A stretch of DNA of 48,251 nt from Isohypsibius dastychi (GCA_034696485.1 JAQIWT010000042.1:1-48251), one strand, 5' to 3'. Shown: positions 10,985-21,786, numbered from the stretch's first letter. The notes: a model not told the origin generated them from the letters alone. Numbers and translations are program-made.

Positions 10985-11913
10985 TGAAACATTTTTCAAT
11001 GTTACGAAAGCTGGATCGTGCTCAAGGATCCAAATGAAAGGTTTGTCTTTTTTCTCAATTTTTTAAAGGGGGTTACCATGCTGCCGAAATTGCGGACAAA
11101 TTTTCTGTAATCTGTTGCTGCACCAATGAATTTTCTTGATAGTTTTTGGAACCTTAGTTTCACATGAGGCTTTTCTTTTTTCTGGGTCTGGGCTCACACC
11201 ATAAACGTCTACTACACGTCCAAGGAATTAAACTCGCTCTTGTCAATCTAATCATCTTGATCTTGAATTAGCTTCCTTGAACCGAGACAATATTATATCG
11301 ATATATTGGAGATATTGGAGTTCTTCGAACGGTTCACTGAAAACGATGACGTCGTCGATACAAATTTGACCTTATCCATCATTCTTGTGAATGACGATGG
11401 CGTGTTACAAAGGCCAATAGGCGTCACTTTCATATAACAGTGACCTACCGTAGAAAAGCAGTTTTGTCCTGAGAGTCAATGTGAACCGAAATTTCCTAGA
11501 ATCCCATAGCCTTGTCAACTGGTGTAAAACTGCAGAGCCTAGTATGGCGTCCAAAGCATCGTCTTTGCGCATCATTGGCCATGAGTCCTTCTCATTAATG
11601 TTATTACCTTGCTTATAATCAACACAAAATCTCTCCTCATCCCCTTTTTGTTTGTTTCAACGTTGAAAGCTTACTCGCAGTTGTTGCAGGGACTTATTAT
11701 GTCCAGGTTTAACATGACTTCTATTTGACGGGAAATTTCATCGCGTTGACAGTAACTAAAACGGCGTAATTGCTGACAAACGAGGAGATTATCATCTGTG
11801 TCAATTCTGTGCTGGAAGATATGCGTTCGCTTAATTGGTTTCTTGAAACTAGGAAAAATGTCGATAAAATTTTCTGGAAGTTTGAAGAGGCTTACTTTTT
11901 CATTTTCTGTCAA
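10985..11913 (-). pseudogene. Ty3/gypsy reverse transcriptase relic
   Basis: Reading right to left: an RT leader with the H-R-I-x-T pattern and EISRQIEVMLNLDIISP (11.9-11.7 kb), a fingers/palm region with DDALDAI (about 11.56 kb), the catalytic CIDDVIVFSEPFEEL (11363-11320; Tyr of the YxDD box replaced by Cys), FLGRVVDVYGVSPDPEK (about 11235-11180) and FIGAATDYRKFVRNFGSM (about 11130-11085), then KPFIWILEHDPAF. The order and spacing are those of a gypsy RT up to the RNase H connection. Frameshifts and stops are frequent. The RNase H is absent: the relic stops where it meets the + strand gag/protease relic. Confidence 0.85.
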
Positions 11914-12114
11914 AGTTGAGGAGGTTTCAATCTTTGCGAAAATAATTCGGGTTCATTTGATTCTGATTTTTCGAGATCCTTCATGCCTGTCGTCCACATG
12001 GGCTTGTCATCCGGAATTCCTCTTTCTTCAATATCTTCGTCGTGTTTCTTGTCATGGTTCAGTACTACAGAATCTTAACGTAGCAAGGAACAAATAACAT
12101 TTCCTTTTTTTGAT

Positions 12115-12640
12115 TCACATACTTTGAATCCATTCATGAGGGAATCGACATTGTTGATTATAAGCTCGCAAATAGGGCCTTGATCCACAAGCGATTGCCG
12201 AGCGATAATATGACTTGTTACTGCAGATAGAAGGAGCGATAGTTGGTCTGAATTCGACCACTCGCAGGAAATTGTTGTTTCGTGGAGTGTGATTGTTCGC
12301 CAATTTTCCGAATGGGTTCAATAATACAAAGCGTTTCAAGTCTACCAAGAATGGTGTCCTGGAATTCGGGCATGCTGTGATTGACAGGCATGTGAAGACA
12401 TGTTGCTTGATGAACGGTTGCCTCATATTCCACGTCGAAAACTTCACCACAGTCGCAGACGATTTTGAAGGGTTCAGGTTCTTGGCTCGAACTTGGCATG
12501 ACGGGAGATTGTTGCTGTGTAGCGTAAGCATCACCGGAAGCCAGAAAAATGGGATTTGGAAGTGACTGACCATCAAGCGTGATAATACTTTCTGTAATCA
12601 TTTGTTGGAGGTTAAGAGAATACCAGTCGCGAGAGCGCAA
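12115..12640 (-). pseudogene. possible 5' pol (protease-side) part of the - strand element
   Basis: Two open - frames of 140 and 153 codons overlap here. The 140-codon frame is Ser/Pro/Gln-rich and then has CDCGEVFDVEYEA, ending close to the - strand RT relic. In a Ty3/gypsy element this is where protease and the RT leader lie, but no D-[TS]-G site was found, so the label is positional. The + strand also has a 90-codon ORF here. Confidence 0.3.
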
Positions 12641-12902
12641 GAATTGAACAATTGTCGCTAAATTTCTTGAGTTTGCGTGGTCGAACTGCCCAATTACATT
12701 GAAAAGAATTATTTTGGCAAGGGCAGCTGGTCGCTTTAAGAGCTCATTTTTTACTTAACCAGGGACACGTCCGAAGTTTCAACCACAGTACCGGTACTCA
12801 CCAGAATAAATGTAATGGATTCAGCAGTCAATCCAGTCAATGCTGTCACACTGAGTGAAAAGAAGTGCGAATGAAAGGGGAGGCTCATAATGTCGGAGGT
12901 TC

Positions 12903-13040
12903 ATACGAAGGTTTGCCGGGATAGCTAGCTCTTTTCACATGCTCCCAAAAATGAACATCTCATTTGCCTGGAATGATGAGCAGAACGTCGCCTTCAACCA
13001 GTTAAAACGGGAGAAAGATGATCGTCTAACTGGACGAGTT
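12903..13040 (+). pseudogene. Ty3/gypsy RT-RNase H connection fragment
   Basis: A single + frame reads IRRFAGIASSFHMLPKMN, then ISFAWNDEQNVAFNQLKREK. This is the Y-R-x-F-I-P-x-F-A-x-I-A...F-x-W-x-x-x-x-x-x-A-F-x-x-L-K signature linking RT to RNase H in gypsy elements. The fragment is only about 46 codons and is opposite in strand to the RT relic just upstream, so it is a separate insertion remnant. Confidence 0.6.
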
Positions 13041-14029
13041 TTCAAATAAAATATGTATTTCGAAGCACAGGCAGACAATCTGAAATGTTCTTGTGATGTA
13101 TCACATAAGTGATCGCGAAAAAACGTATTAATGTCATAAATTATATTCTGATCTGAACTTATCGCGTGACTAAAGAACAACGAGTCATATGCTTTCAAAA
13201 AAAACATCATGGCTTATCGGATGCTTTCATCCTTGAAGTTTTCAGTGCATGAAGAAAACCAGCCATGTTTCAGTTTCTGCGCAGCGTGCATAAATTCAAC
13301 TCACATCGAATGAGAATTTCAGAAGAAAATTCAGGCTAAAATTTTCCTCAATCTTTTCGTGTTTTATTCTCCTCTCCAAAACGTTTGATGAACCGGCCAA
13401 ATTTGACTTGAGCTTCGCTTCGGCTCAGTTTCGAGCCAAGAGGCTTTCGTCTTTCGGGATTGTGCCCATCGTTCATCAACCACCACATTCCACGAGGACC
13501 TGCCATTGAACCTGTCACTGAAGTTGTTGAAAAATGTGAATCGATGGGAAGAACATGCTTTCCATTTACTGACTCTTCTTGTGAATCGGAAAATAGAAAC
13601 TCAAAATATTCATATTAGCGTTTGTGAAAAACCGGCTTCGGTTTCGTATTATTTGTTGTTCCTTCCAGTGTGATTGAGAAGAAATTGATTCGCTGTAAAT
13701 GAGATTATTCTTCAGTTAATGACATATTTTCGATCGTCGCGAGGATTCCTGTTTTTTTATCATTACCGGCATAGTAAGGTGTAAAGTGTCGCGTCTGAAA
13801 CATTCTTCACTGACGCAACTAGTCATCCGAACAGCTATTTTGTTCTCACATCTGCTCTTCTCATCCCAACTCATTTTCTCACTCACCCCCAACCTCTTTT
13901 AGTATAGAACCATATGCTCATTCTCTCCCACACAGACACATAACATCATTATGAGCATCCGTTTCATACTCTGAGTGTTCTTTCCTTTTGGCTCCTTTTT
14001 TTGTCTTCAAGTGTTCTTTTACCGCCGTG

Positions 14030-14140
14030 ACCTTTCATTGGTTTCTCTCCCCTACATCATCGACTAACTTCTTCATAATAAAAGATCTTCCGATCAGCTG
14101 ACCTTTTCTAGTGGCAAGTCGACAACGTACCTTCAGCATC
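14030..14140. repeat. direct repeat, copy 1
   Basis: This shares the order gtgaccttt ... ccctacatca ... gactaac ... cttcat ... aaaagatctt ... gatcagctgacctttt ... tagtggcaagtcg with copy 2, about 320 bp downstream in the same orientation. The cores are nearly identical. It contains AATAAA-like and GATCAGCTGACC elements. It could be solo-LTR or MITE remnants or a local duplication. Confidence 0.75.
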
Positions 14141-14339
14141 CGGTCGATTTGTCGCATGACTGACAGCTCTTGCCTATGATAGCTCCTTGGGAGACTATGG
14201 TCAAACTGATCAAATGTTCCTAAATCATTTCGCTGATCCCCGTAAAAAAATCATTCTAAAAAAATAATCCATTTCTGTTTTCGTCAACACTTGATCCCAT
14301 TCATGTTTCGAGAATACACCCGTCGAACTTCAATTTGCG

Positions 14340-14452
14340 TGACCTTTCGATTTTGTCCGGACAATTGTCTTCCCTACATCATTGACTAACATCTTCATTA
14401 TAAAAGATCTTTCGATCAGCTGACCTTTTGTAGTGGCAAGTCGAAAACCTTC
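14340..14452. repeat. direct repeat, copy 2
   Basis: Second copy of the repeat at 14.03 kb, differing by a handful of substitutions and an insertion of about 10 bp near its left end. The 14.14-14.34 kb sequence between the copies is unique in this window. Confidence 0.75.
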
Positions 14453-14698
14453 CGCTACAGAAACGGAACGAGGTGTCATGAGACTGAAGAACTTAAGGAA
14501 GAACAAAGAAGAGCGTGGGCTTATCCGCTCCGCGAGAATCATTGTGCTTTGAAAGCAAAAATTGGGGATTGAGAGGGGTTTCAAGGCACTGCGGATCTTA
14601 AGTGTGTCATCTGAGGAGTCCATCATCAGAGGGTGAGGATCGACCTTCATTTAAGCAAGGGTTTCCTGGTATGAAAAATTCGCCAATGGATGATGTGA

Positions 14699-14715
14699 GG
14701 GGGGGGGGGGGGGGG
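14699..14715. repeat. G17 tract
   Basis: Seventeen consecutive G residues. A second tract of 10 G lies 64 bp downstream (14779-14788). Both are potential G-quadruplex and replication-slippage sites. Confidence 0.9.
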
Positions 14716-15962
14716 AAGGTGACGAAGTTTTGGAAAAGGGGTCGAGTCCCTCACATTCCCTGATATTCTTGCAAAGAAGGGGGGGGGGAGGGTTCACCAA
14801 AAAAGGTCCTCCTACGCCACCGGATTCGTTTGACGCGTTTGTTTTAGTTTGTTAGACTCTGCAGATCATTTGTTCCATGTTTTGAGTCAAATTCCCCAGA
14901 ACATTTCGCCAGTCTGCCACCAGAAATTGATGCTTTGCGTCCAAGCTTCACGATGCAATGCGAGCACAAATATGACGGTTCCATGGAGACTTGTTGAACA
15001 GAAATCTATCATGGCATGGTGAACACTGAGATTTGAAAAAAAAATCAATTTTCTCTACTGAAAAACCACAACAAAGCAATCTCCGCAATTTGAGTTCATG
15101 TCTACTGCGGATTTGATACGTTTGAGCGTCATCCCAGGAGGTTCTGGACAACATGAAACTGTGAGCGACCAGGACGAGAAAGAGTTTTGAGGGGCAACCA
15201 ATAAGTCAATATTTTGAGTGAGGTTCCACGCTCATACATTAAGTCGCTTTCTGAAGATTTCGTTCTTTTGGCAATAGATTTGGATCGATTTGAGCTGAAA
15301 ATTTGTGTGATGTTAAAAGCTGGGATGAATGCTCGTTATGAATCTAATTGTTGCTTTAGATTTTCACGTTGGTGAATCTCGAAGGAAATTAAGCCAGTAA
15401 ATCTTCCTGCTGCAATCAGTGAGTCTCAGCCTGCTAAAGAGGTTGCATGCGACAGTTGTAAGAGTTTGGGAAAGTCAGACAAGATTGTCTATCTGAGTTT
15501 TTTCTAAATTTTAAAATAGACGCAGAAGCTTAAGTTGAGCTGAGTCACCCCATTCGGCAGAACATTGGTCGTCAACGGACAAACATCAGAAGGAATAAGC
15601 GTCTACTTGGGTGGGTTTTTAATCACGAAGAAAAATGTTGTTTCAGTAAATAAAAAGATTAATTGAATAATTAATTATGAAATTTGAAGAGATATGGGTC
15701 ATTCATTTTTCATGATAGCGATGGTAGTTATTGAAATATGTGTATTATGATGGATTAATAGGAGAGTAAGAAATTCATTGTTGTTGATCTTGTTCATGAA
15801 CTTTTCCGGTCTTCGAACCTTTCACATGATACATCTGCTAGCATGTAGGAAGGGCGAAATCTTCTGGCAACATGCGATCTTCATAGTGGCAAAAGAATAC
15901 TGCACTCACACCATCAGATGCATTGATTTGGAGAACTGAAACCGGTCATCCAGAATAAAAGA

Positions 15963-16229
15963 ATGAAGCTTGATAAAGCTAAGGTGCTTCTTAATACTTA
16001 TTTCGTAAAAGCATATACATACATGTGCGCATCTACAAATGCAACGAGTGAAGACTGTTGGTATTGGAGTGCTAAGGAGTATGAATATCACGAATCTCCA
16101 GGCTTGACGTCATATCCAGTTACAGAATCCATAAAACCTTGTGTCGACACCATCGAGAGAGTATGCAAGAAATTAGGTAAGAGTAATGTCGAAGTGGCCT
16201 TATTGTGCGATCGCGTTAGTTTCTATTGA
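15963..16229 (+). CDS. unrecognised 88-codon ORF
   Basis: The frame runs from ATG to TGA without interruption. It has CVDTIERVCKKLGKSNVEVA near its end, an amphipathic helix. No family recognised. It could be an exon or part of an element, and coding is unproven. Confidence 0.25.
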   Translation: MKLDKAKVLLNTYFVKAYTYMCASTNATSEDCWYWSAKEYEYHESPGLTSYPVTESIKPCVDTIERVCKKLGKSNVEVALLCDRVSFY

Positions 16230-16639
16230 TTGTAACTGATCAACGCTTTATCTGGATGTGATGTTTGTTTATCTGATTTCTCGTATTCTGGATTTCAACT
16301 ACGTATGGTTGCTGTCATCCTACAAATCTCAAGAATGGTTCTATTTTGATTGAACGGCTGATTGATATTCCTAGTTCTTGGGTGACTCGATATTTCTTCT
16401 ACGGTTCAAAGGTCCATTTGAAACTTCAACTGATACATCACTGAAATATGAAGTGAAAACTACGTGACGAATTGCGATGCGAAGGAAACACCAAGATTAT
16501 TCGTCGAATAAAAAGACTAATAGAAACAAAAAGACATTAATGCACGTTCCCATCACCCGATGATCTACACCACGATATTCAAAATGCATACTCTTCGTTC
16601 AAGCGCTAGCATCATCTTTTGGGGCCATGTAGTGCTGGC

Positions 16640-17433
16640 TATTGAAAACAGCTTCCAACCATTAGATTGAGCCGCCTGAAACGCAAGAAGATAGTTGCGC
16701 AAAAATTCACGCCCCTGGGGTTTCCGTTCCAAGCCGGCTCCAGTGATGAATCCTGATGAATGATTGTCATCACTGATGTTATGCCTACGTGAAAAACTAT
16801 ATTCGCAATGTTCCCGGTGAAAGTGATAATAAAAAACCTAGAAGTTTCAAACCAATAAACCACCCAGCTGATGAGTGAAAACGTACCATTCAACAAAGAA
16901 CTCCGTTCTTTTGTACCTTGATGGTCCATTCCAAATACCCTTGATTTTGGTGACTTCGAATTCTCGCAGACCAGCTTCAATGTCGTAGTTGATTTTCACC
17001 AAATTGATGACACGATCAGTATTTTCCACAACTTTTTAAATTGGTTCCCATGTTATCCTGGAAATGGAGACACATTTCATTCCCGGGATGAAAAAGTATA
17101 CCACGACGATAATAACTCCATTAGAAAAAAGAGTATTCACTCTTCATAACCGAACCATTCAACGCAGGCGATCATTCCATTACCGCGTTTCGAGATTTTG
17201 TCCACCCCCGCCAGAAAAAAGTTGTCGGTACTCTCAGCCCGAACAAGATGTGTGAATCTGATAATCAGAAATCGGTATGTTGAGCCTGGAAAACTTATTG
17301 AAGAATCAGAGAAAAAGATCGGTATCTCCATAAAGGATAATGCAGGACATGATAAATTGTAACAGGACCCTTACTGATAAGCTAGACCAGGAGTCGGCTG
17401 CTGTAGGGATGCAGGAAACTTCGGGGCTGCCAT
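16640..17433 (-). pseudogene. HP1-like chromodomain gene, one nonsense codon
   Basis: Four - strand exons can be chained by GT-AG introns: 17433-17375 (starts ATG; MAAPKFPASLQQPTPGLAYQ), 17257-17141, 17057-16887 and about 16842-16640. Exon 2 ends in a chromodomain core, NFFLAGVDKISKRGNGMIA then CVEWFGYEE. Exon 3 supplies ITWEPI, an in-frame TAA, then VVENTDRVIN, the usual end of a chromodomain. The aromatic cage positions (F in NFFLAGV, W in VEW, Y in GYEE) are kept. A second chromo/chromoshadow-like unit follows (LREFEVTKIKGIW ... TEFFVEW). HP1-type proteins read methylated histone H3. The introns inside both chromo units sit at the same places as in the intact gene at 30.2 kb, so the two are paralogues. 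Only the TAA at about 17038 and an uncertain last exon argue against function. Confidence 0.72.
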
Positions 17434-17455
17434 AATAAGGAAGAAATCAAGTCCC

Positions 17456-18060
17456 TTAGAATAGCGATTGAAGAGCTGGTTCAGTTTCAGAGTAAAAAAT
17501 TTCATTCTTACTGTACGTTCGACTGTATTTCTGGACTTGAACTTGACGCTGCTTCTTGTCTTGCTTTGTATGCTGCGTGATCATACATTGGGCAAGCTCG
17601 GGGCTCGAAGGTGTCGGTTTTTGATGAGGTGGGCTCAACGGTGCGCCGCTGCGGGGAATTGATGAAGATGATTAGTTGCAACTGTTCCGATAATATTCGG
17701 CACTAACTTGGGAACGCTGCGAAGTTGACGCGGCAAGCTGGTCCTGATAATATCCAGGATAGTGAGGGTGTACAACCGAAACATGTGTTCGCTTGACCTG
17801 ATGATTGGTTTCACGGCTCTGAGAAGGTTCCAATTCAGAATTCACCTTGGTGACCTTCATACCGATACACCGCTTTGGTTTCCTGGTTTGGTGATCAGTG
17901 ACGTGGTTGTTCTTTTCATCGGATTATCCAGTCACTTCGCTATCTTCAGTTTTCGGTTCCTGGACTGCGAAAGGGTCTTCCTCTTCGTATTCATCTTTTG
18001 GTATATGAGGCTTCAACTTCTTGACCTACGACAGTCGAGGCAGTATCCCAAACAGGAAGT
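17456..18060 (-). pseudogene. coding-like low-complexity region, upstream of the HP1-like gene
   Basis: One - frame stays open for about 200 codons with only two TAA stops (about 17927 and 17672). It reads as an acidic EDPFAVQEPKTEDSEVTG piece, then KR/Q/S-rich sequence with HPHYPGYYQDQ, then SPPHQKPTPSSPE. Such composition is typical of a disordered regulatory protein tail. No domain recognised. It could be upstream exons of another decayed gene. Confidence 0.35.
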
Positions 18061-18727
18061 TCCCGAGAAGCCGGAATGAAAACTTCAGTGGTGAATTCTT
18101 TGAATAAATCTGTGGACAAACAGTTCACATATTTGCAGAAGTGTGCAAGACCATTCAATTACCAAGTTTTCCACACCACTGTCCATAATGGCGATCGTCA
18201 GGGCACATTCAAGCTTCACAAAATACTTGTTGACAGCTTCCGTCCACTGGCGGTCTTGCTTCGTAGCGATCAGATTCGTGATGAAACTGTATCCATCAAA
18301 TCCGTAGACACCATGGATATTCATTCATCATATCGGATGGAATATTAACATAACAATATGGTGTTACGTTTCAACTTGAAATTTCCATGCTCCCGAATCA
18401 TTTACGGTTGTGGGAACTATCCTCATATGGACTTCTTGAGCCCGCAGTTTGAGCTGTTCGTTCAACTCCATGATTTTTCTCGGGGGATACGGGCCCTGCG
18501 GTATGTAACCCAAACAACCTTTCAACGTTTCGGAAAAAACAAGCTCCACTTTCCTAGAAAAGAATCAACGAGGACATATATCAACAGAAACATCAGCCAC
18601 TGGCTACATCTGACCACTCACTCGTATCGGAGAAACTTTATTTCAAATTGTACTCCGTAGAGAGGATTTTCTGCGCATGATCTGATTTACTCAACGAAAT
18701 GATATTCCCCCGTTCGTAGATAGTCAC
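18061..18727. other. ambiguous ORFs on both strands
   Basis: Open frames of 60-100 codons occur on both strands (18076-18348 +, 18324-18085 -, 18549-18364 -, 18358-18660 +). The - frames look slightly more protein-like, and the 18549-18364 frame has NEQLKLRAQEVHMRIVPT, but no family is recognisable and splice structure is unclear. Confidence 0.25.
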
Positions 18728-18994
18728 TCAGTACACTGGGACAGTCCTAAGATGCACGAAGTCCTTAATCAACTTCGTACAGTTTATCAGCGTGATCACA
18801 TGTTGAGCAACGAGGTGGCGTGATAAAGGTCTCGTTGACAACAACTGATCAAAGGTCACCGAATGAAATTCGGAAAGCTCTGGCGCAATTTTTTGAATGG
18901 AAGTACTGATCTGGTCTTTCCAAGGCTGAGTGAGATGGTGAAACAATGCACAAAGATTCCAACATTGTGACCGATATAAACAGTGGAATGTCAA
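18728..18994 (-). CDS. unrecognised 88-codon ORF
   Basis: The frame includes ISTSIQKIAPELSEFHS and LVAQHVITLINCTKL, regular amphipathic helices. It lies just downstream (on the - strand) of the polymerase B copy B relic, so it may belong to the same element. No motif identified. Confidence 0.25.
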   Translation of the reverse strand: MTFHCLYRSQCWNLCALFHHLTQPWKDQISTSIQKIAPELSEFHSVTFDQLLSTRPLSRHLVAQHVITLINCTKLIKDFVHLRTVPVY

Positions 18995-19297
18995 CTGTGT
19001 TCGTTGTTAGGAATCTCGCCATGGGAATCGGTGAGGTCGTACGTGTGCATTCCTCTTAGAATGCACATGAACTTGGGGCAAAACATAACATGGTACGTTC
19101 ATGTTTAACCAAACAAATTCACCACACGACATTTCACTCTCCCAAATAAAACTCATTTAATAGAATTTAGATTCACTCATTAGAGACGCTTATCGGAACT
19201 TGTTTTTTCTCCTCACTCACAGACTCCTCACTCGCAGGAATACCTCCGAAGACCGTGTTTACCCAGCTTTCTCCCTAAAAATCTCAGTTTCAAAGTG

Positions 19298-20353
19298 ATC
19301 TGGAACAAGTTCCAAAAAATTATAGAATGAATTCAGCATGTATTTTGCTAGCAATCGAAGCCCTTAATTTTTCTGAATCTTGTCCTTGTCCGGCTGAATT
19401 CTTCCTTTCTGCAAAAGACGAGCAATGCACTCATCTTTTTAACTCTTGTTTGTGAAGTCGGGAGGAGATCCGCTTGTTTCCGTTTAGATTTTATGGAACA
19501 AATTAATTTCCTGAAAAAGCCAGTTCTTTTTTTGCTATAATGCAGGACTGAATACAGGTGCAATATTGTAGCGTTATTCGAATGCTTTGTGGATGTCTGG
19601 GGTACACCAGGTTCCTGTCGAGGCTCGCTCTGTTCCATGATGAGAACATTCTCCGTTGGTTTCTGTGTCTCGACATGATTTCCGCAACAGGAACAAGAGC
19701 TTTTACGTGCGATAAGGTAGCGGAGGAAGTAGCAGATTTTCCGGGGTAATGTTCAACACTTGACGATCTCAAAAAGAGTATCAACTGGTTGGGAGTTTAA
19801 CTCATAGTAAACTTGTAATCGGAAGGGGTATTTCGCTGTCTTGTTGATGTACGGATATTAGGTATATAAAAATGAATATCAAAATCCGTTCTGAAGCATC
19901 GATCAAGGTTCAAGAGATATAATGTCAACCGACCAGATTTCTTCTTCACGGTCGAGGTCGCATTTAGCTGCATGAGTTCGTCCCCCATAAAAAGCCCGCG
20001 AAAACTCTTCCTTGGTTGTTTTGAATTGCGTTGCACAAACTCACTCACATCTCGAGATTTTGGTGGCGTTACTATCTCGACGGCTTTGGCGAACGCAGCA
20101 GAATCAATTCCGTTTGCCGCTTCATGTTCCCAGAAGACACGTTATTCTGGAGTAATGTTGCGTACTGCTCCCAACCATTGCTGATCTTTTGAAACATGTG
20201 AACCACGTGTGGCTTGGTAAAATGGGGGCAACCATGCCACATACACCCTAGAAATAGCCTCGGATCATAACCTCGACTGCTCCACCCAGCAGTTGCTGAT
20301 AATACAAGAGCGTTTTTGCCAGATTCCACACGTTGCAGACGTTTTTGTAGCAT
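19298..20353 (-). pseudogene. Maverick/Polinton-type DNA polymerase B relic (copy B)
   Basis: Reading right to left, landmarks of protein-primed family B polymerase of Mavericks appear in order in shifting frames. They are YDPRLFLGCMWHGCPHF (20.27-20.22 kb; the G-C-x-W/Y-H-G-C-P hallmark), VFWEHEAANGIDSAAF (about 20.14 kb), FYGGRTHAAKCDLDREEE then WSVDIISLEP (about 19.99-19.91 kb; the G-G-R-T and D-x-x-S-L-Y-P motif A region), ITPENLLLPPLPYRT (about 19.75 kb), TGTWCTPDIHKAF (about 19.61 kb) and LRLLAKYMLNSFYNF (about 19.35-19.30 kb; motif B region). At least five frameshifts and several stops. It covers the exonuclease-to-palm part and overlaps the segment kept in copy A at 7.4 kb with different residues, so it is a second, diverged copy. 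Upstream - frames to 20.75 kb may contain more N-terminus. Confidence 0.85.
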
Positions 20354-21529
20354 TCTGTGATCATGTTCGTTGGATGAGTCGACCTATTTTCTGTGATGTA
20401 TTTTTTCCTTATCGAGTTGGGTCAAACGCTGGAACGAATTTCTTCGAGAAAAACTGGATATCGCACAAAATTTTACTGCAAAACATTTAAGCACAATTTG
20501 CTGAACTTCTTACAGACACCATTTTTCAATTCGACCGTTTCAATGTCAGATAGGGTGTTGGCGGTCGATAGCGCTGACATAGTCTGGCTATTAATGCTTG
20601 ACTGGAATACCGAAATAGGGACAAGCTTTCAAAGGGAACAAAAACTGAATTGAGAATTGAGGGCCCACTTTCGGTGCCATCTTAACCAAGAGTTTGCTTA
20701 TCGCAGTTGAAGTGATCAAGACTCAGTTACATGGTAAGACGATTACAGGAAACGGCGTTGTCAGAAATGGGCCCTCTTATTGTTGCCTGAAGTGCATACC
20801 ACAACTTTGACCAGGAGTGTCAGTTTGACGAAGTTCCCAGAGCAGTGTAGTTATTCTGGAATCGAGAATCACTGCTTCCCTTTCCAGGACTTTTTCTCGC
20901 TTTATATCATCCAGAATGGCCTCCCAATTCATCTTTTAGGACAAGAAATGGTAATAAACTGGCAGCGAGAAAACAGATTTTTAACCGAAACACGGAGAAA
21001 AATTAAAGGAATGAACAGTACAAACAAAAATGAAAAGAGTCCATATGCTTTTATAGTCACAAATAGACGATTATCTTATCAGCAATCTTCTGACGGCACT
21101 TAGGACAACAATCAACCAACTGTGAACAGGGAACACAAACTGCTAAATGGTGATAACTCGAAAACAAGACACCTCTCTTACGCTCAAAGCAGATAAACAT
21201 TTCAGTTCCCGTTGTAGTTCATCGTTGGTGTCTGGGAGTGGTTCTTTTGCATTCTCTCTTGCTGCTTCTAACAGTCTTTCTTTTTCATTTTTTCTGCGCG
21301 CAACTTCTCCACTATCTCTTCCAGATGTCACGAGCAATTTTTGATCTCGTCAGCCTTTTTCTCGGTGCAAATTTCATTCTTCACCGCTCGATCTTCAGTG
21401 TGATAAAATGCTTAAATGAAAGGTGTGAGTGTTTGATCGTTTTTGCATGAGTATGAGCTTGAATTCCAACCCATATTATTACTTAAATGAACCAAAACCC
21501 GTGATAACATCGCATATAAATCGCTTTCC
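20354..21529. other. no confident gene
   Basis: This may include a decayed polymerase N-terminus on the - strand. A 107-codon + ORF (20780-21103) and a charged 64-codon - ORF (21337-21143, rich in E/R/K) have no recognised motifs. Confidence 0.35.
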
Positions 21530-21786
21530 CGCAGTGTGATGCAAGTACAAAACACGAAAGCAAAAGAAAGACCGGTGTCATTTGTGCTGATCGAATCACA
21601 GTCAAGGAGAACAATCCCACAATGAAAACAAATCAGGTGTCCTGAGCATTGCCCTTCTGCGAAAAATCCACGTGTTAAAAGCTCTTCGTGAGCAAATGCT
21701 GATCGTGCCGCCCAGTGATGCAAAATGATGCTGGGACGCGCAGCGAGTGATTCTGGATGATATGGCTCCGGAGGCCAAAGGCAATC
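21530..21786 (-). pseudogene. BIR (IAP repeat) domain relic
   Basis: A single - frame reads HHWAARSAFAHEELLTRGFF, then AEGQCSGHLICFHCGIVLL, then a tail with FAFVFCTC. This fits the baculoviral IAP repeat: a W near the start, an L-x-x-x-G-F turn, G-x-x-x-x-x-x-x-C-F-x-C-G, then a spaced His and Cys. Zinc ligands C-x-x-C and the final Cys are at the expected spacing, but the His 16 residues after CxxC is Leu (CTT, one base from CAT). IAPs block caspases in animals and many insect dsDNA viruses, and nematode BIR proteins act in cell division. The frame is open on both sides but no full gene was found. It lies about 1.2 kb upstream of polymerase copy B on the same strand. Confidence 0.62.

Larger units (their letters stand above)
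13041..15962. other. gene-empty stretch
   Basis: No ORF of interest on either strand apart from a 106-codon - frame (14650-14330) and a 91-codon - frame (13210-12935), both without recognised motifs. It contains two G-tracts and a pair of direct repeats listed separately. Composition is AT-rich with many stops in all frames. Confidence 0.55.

Noticed and set aside
18076-18348. BTB/POZ-like reading (FKLHKILVDSF) on the + strand
   Set aside because: Only a short resemblance to the F-x-V-H-K pattern, with no supporting residues and an equally open - frame.
7432-20353. Polymerase copies A and B as two halves of one gene split by an inversion
   Set aside because: Both contain the K-L/K-Y ... motif B helix with different residues, so they overlap and must be separate copies.
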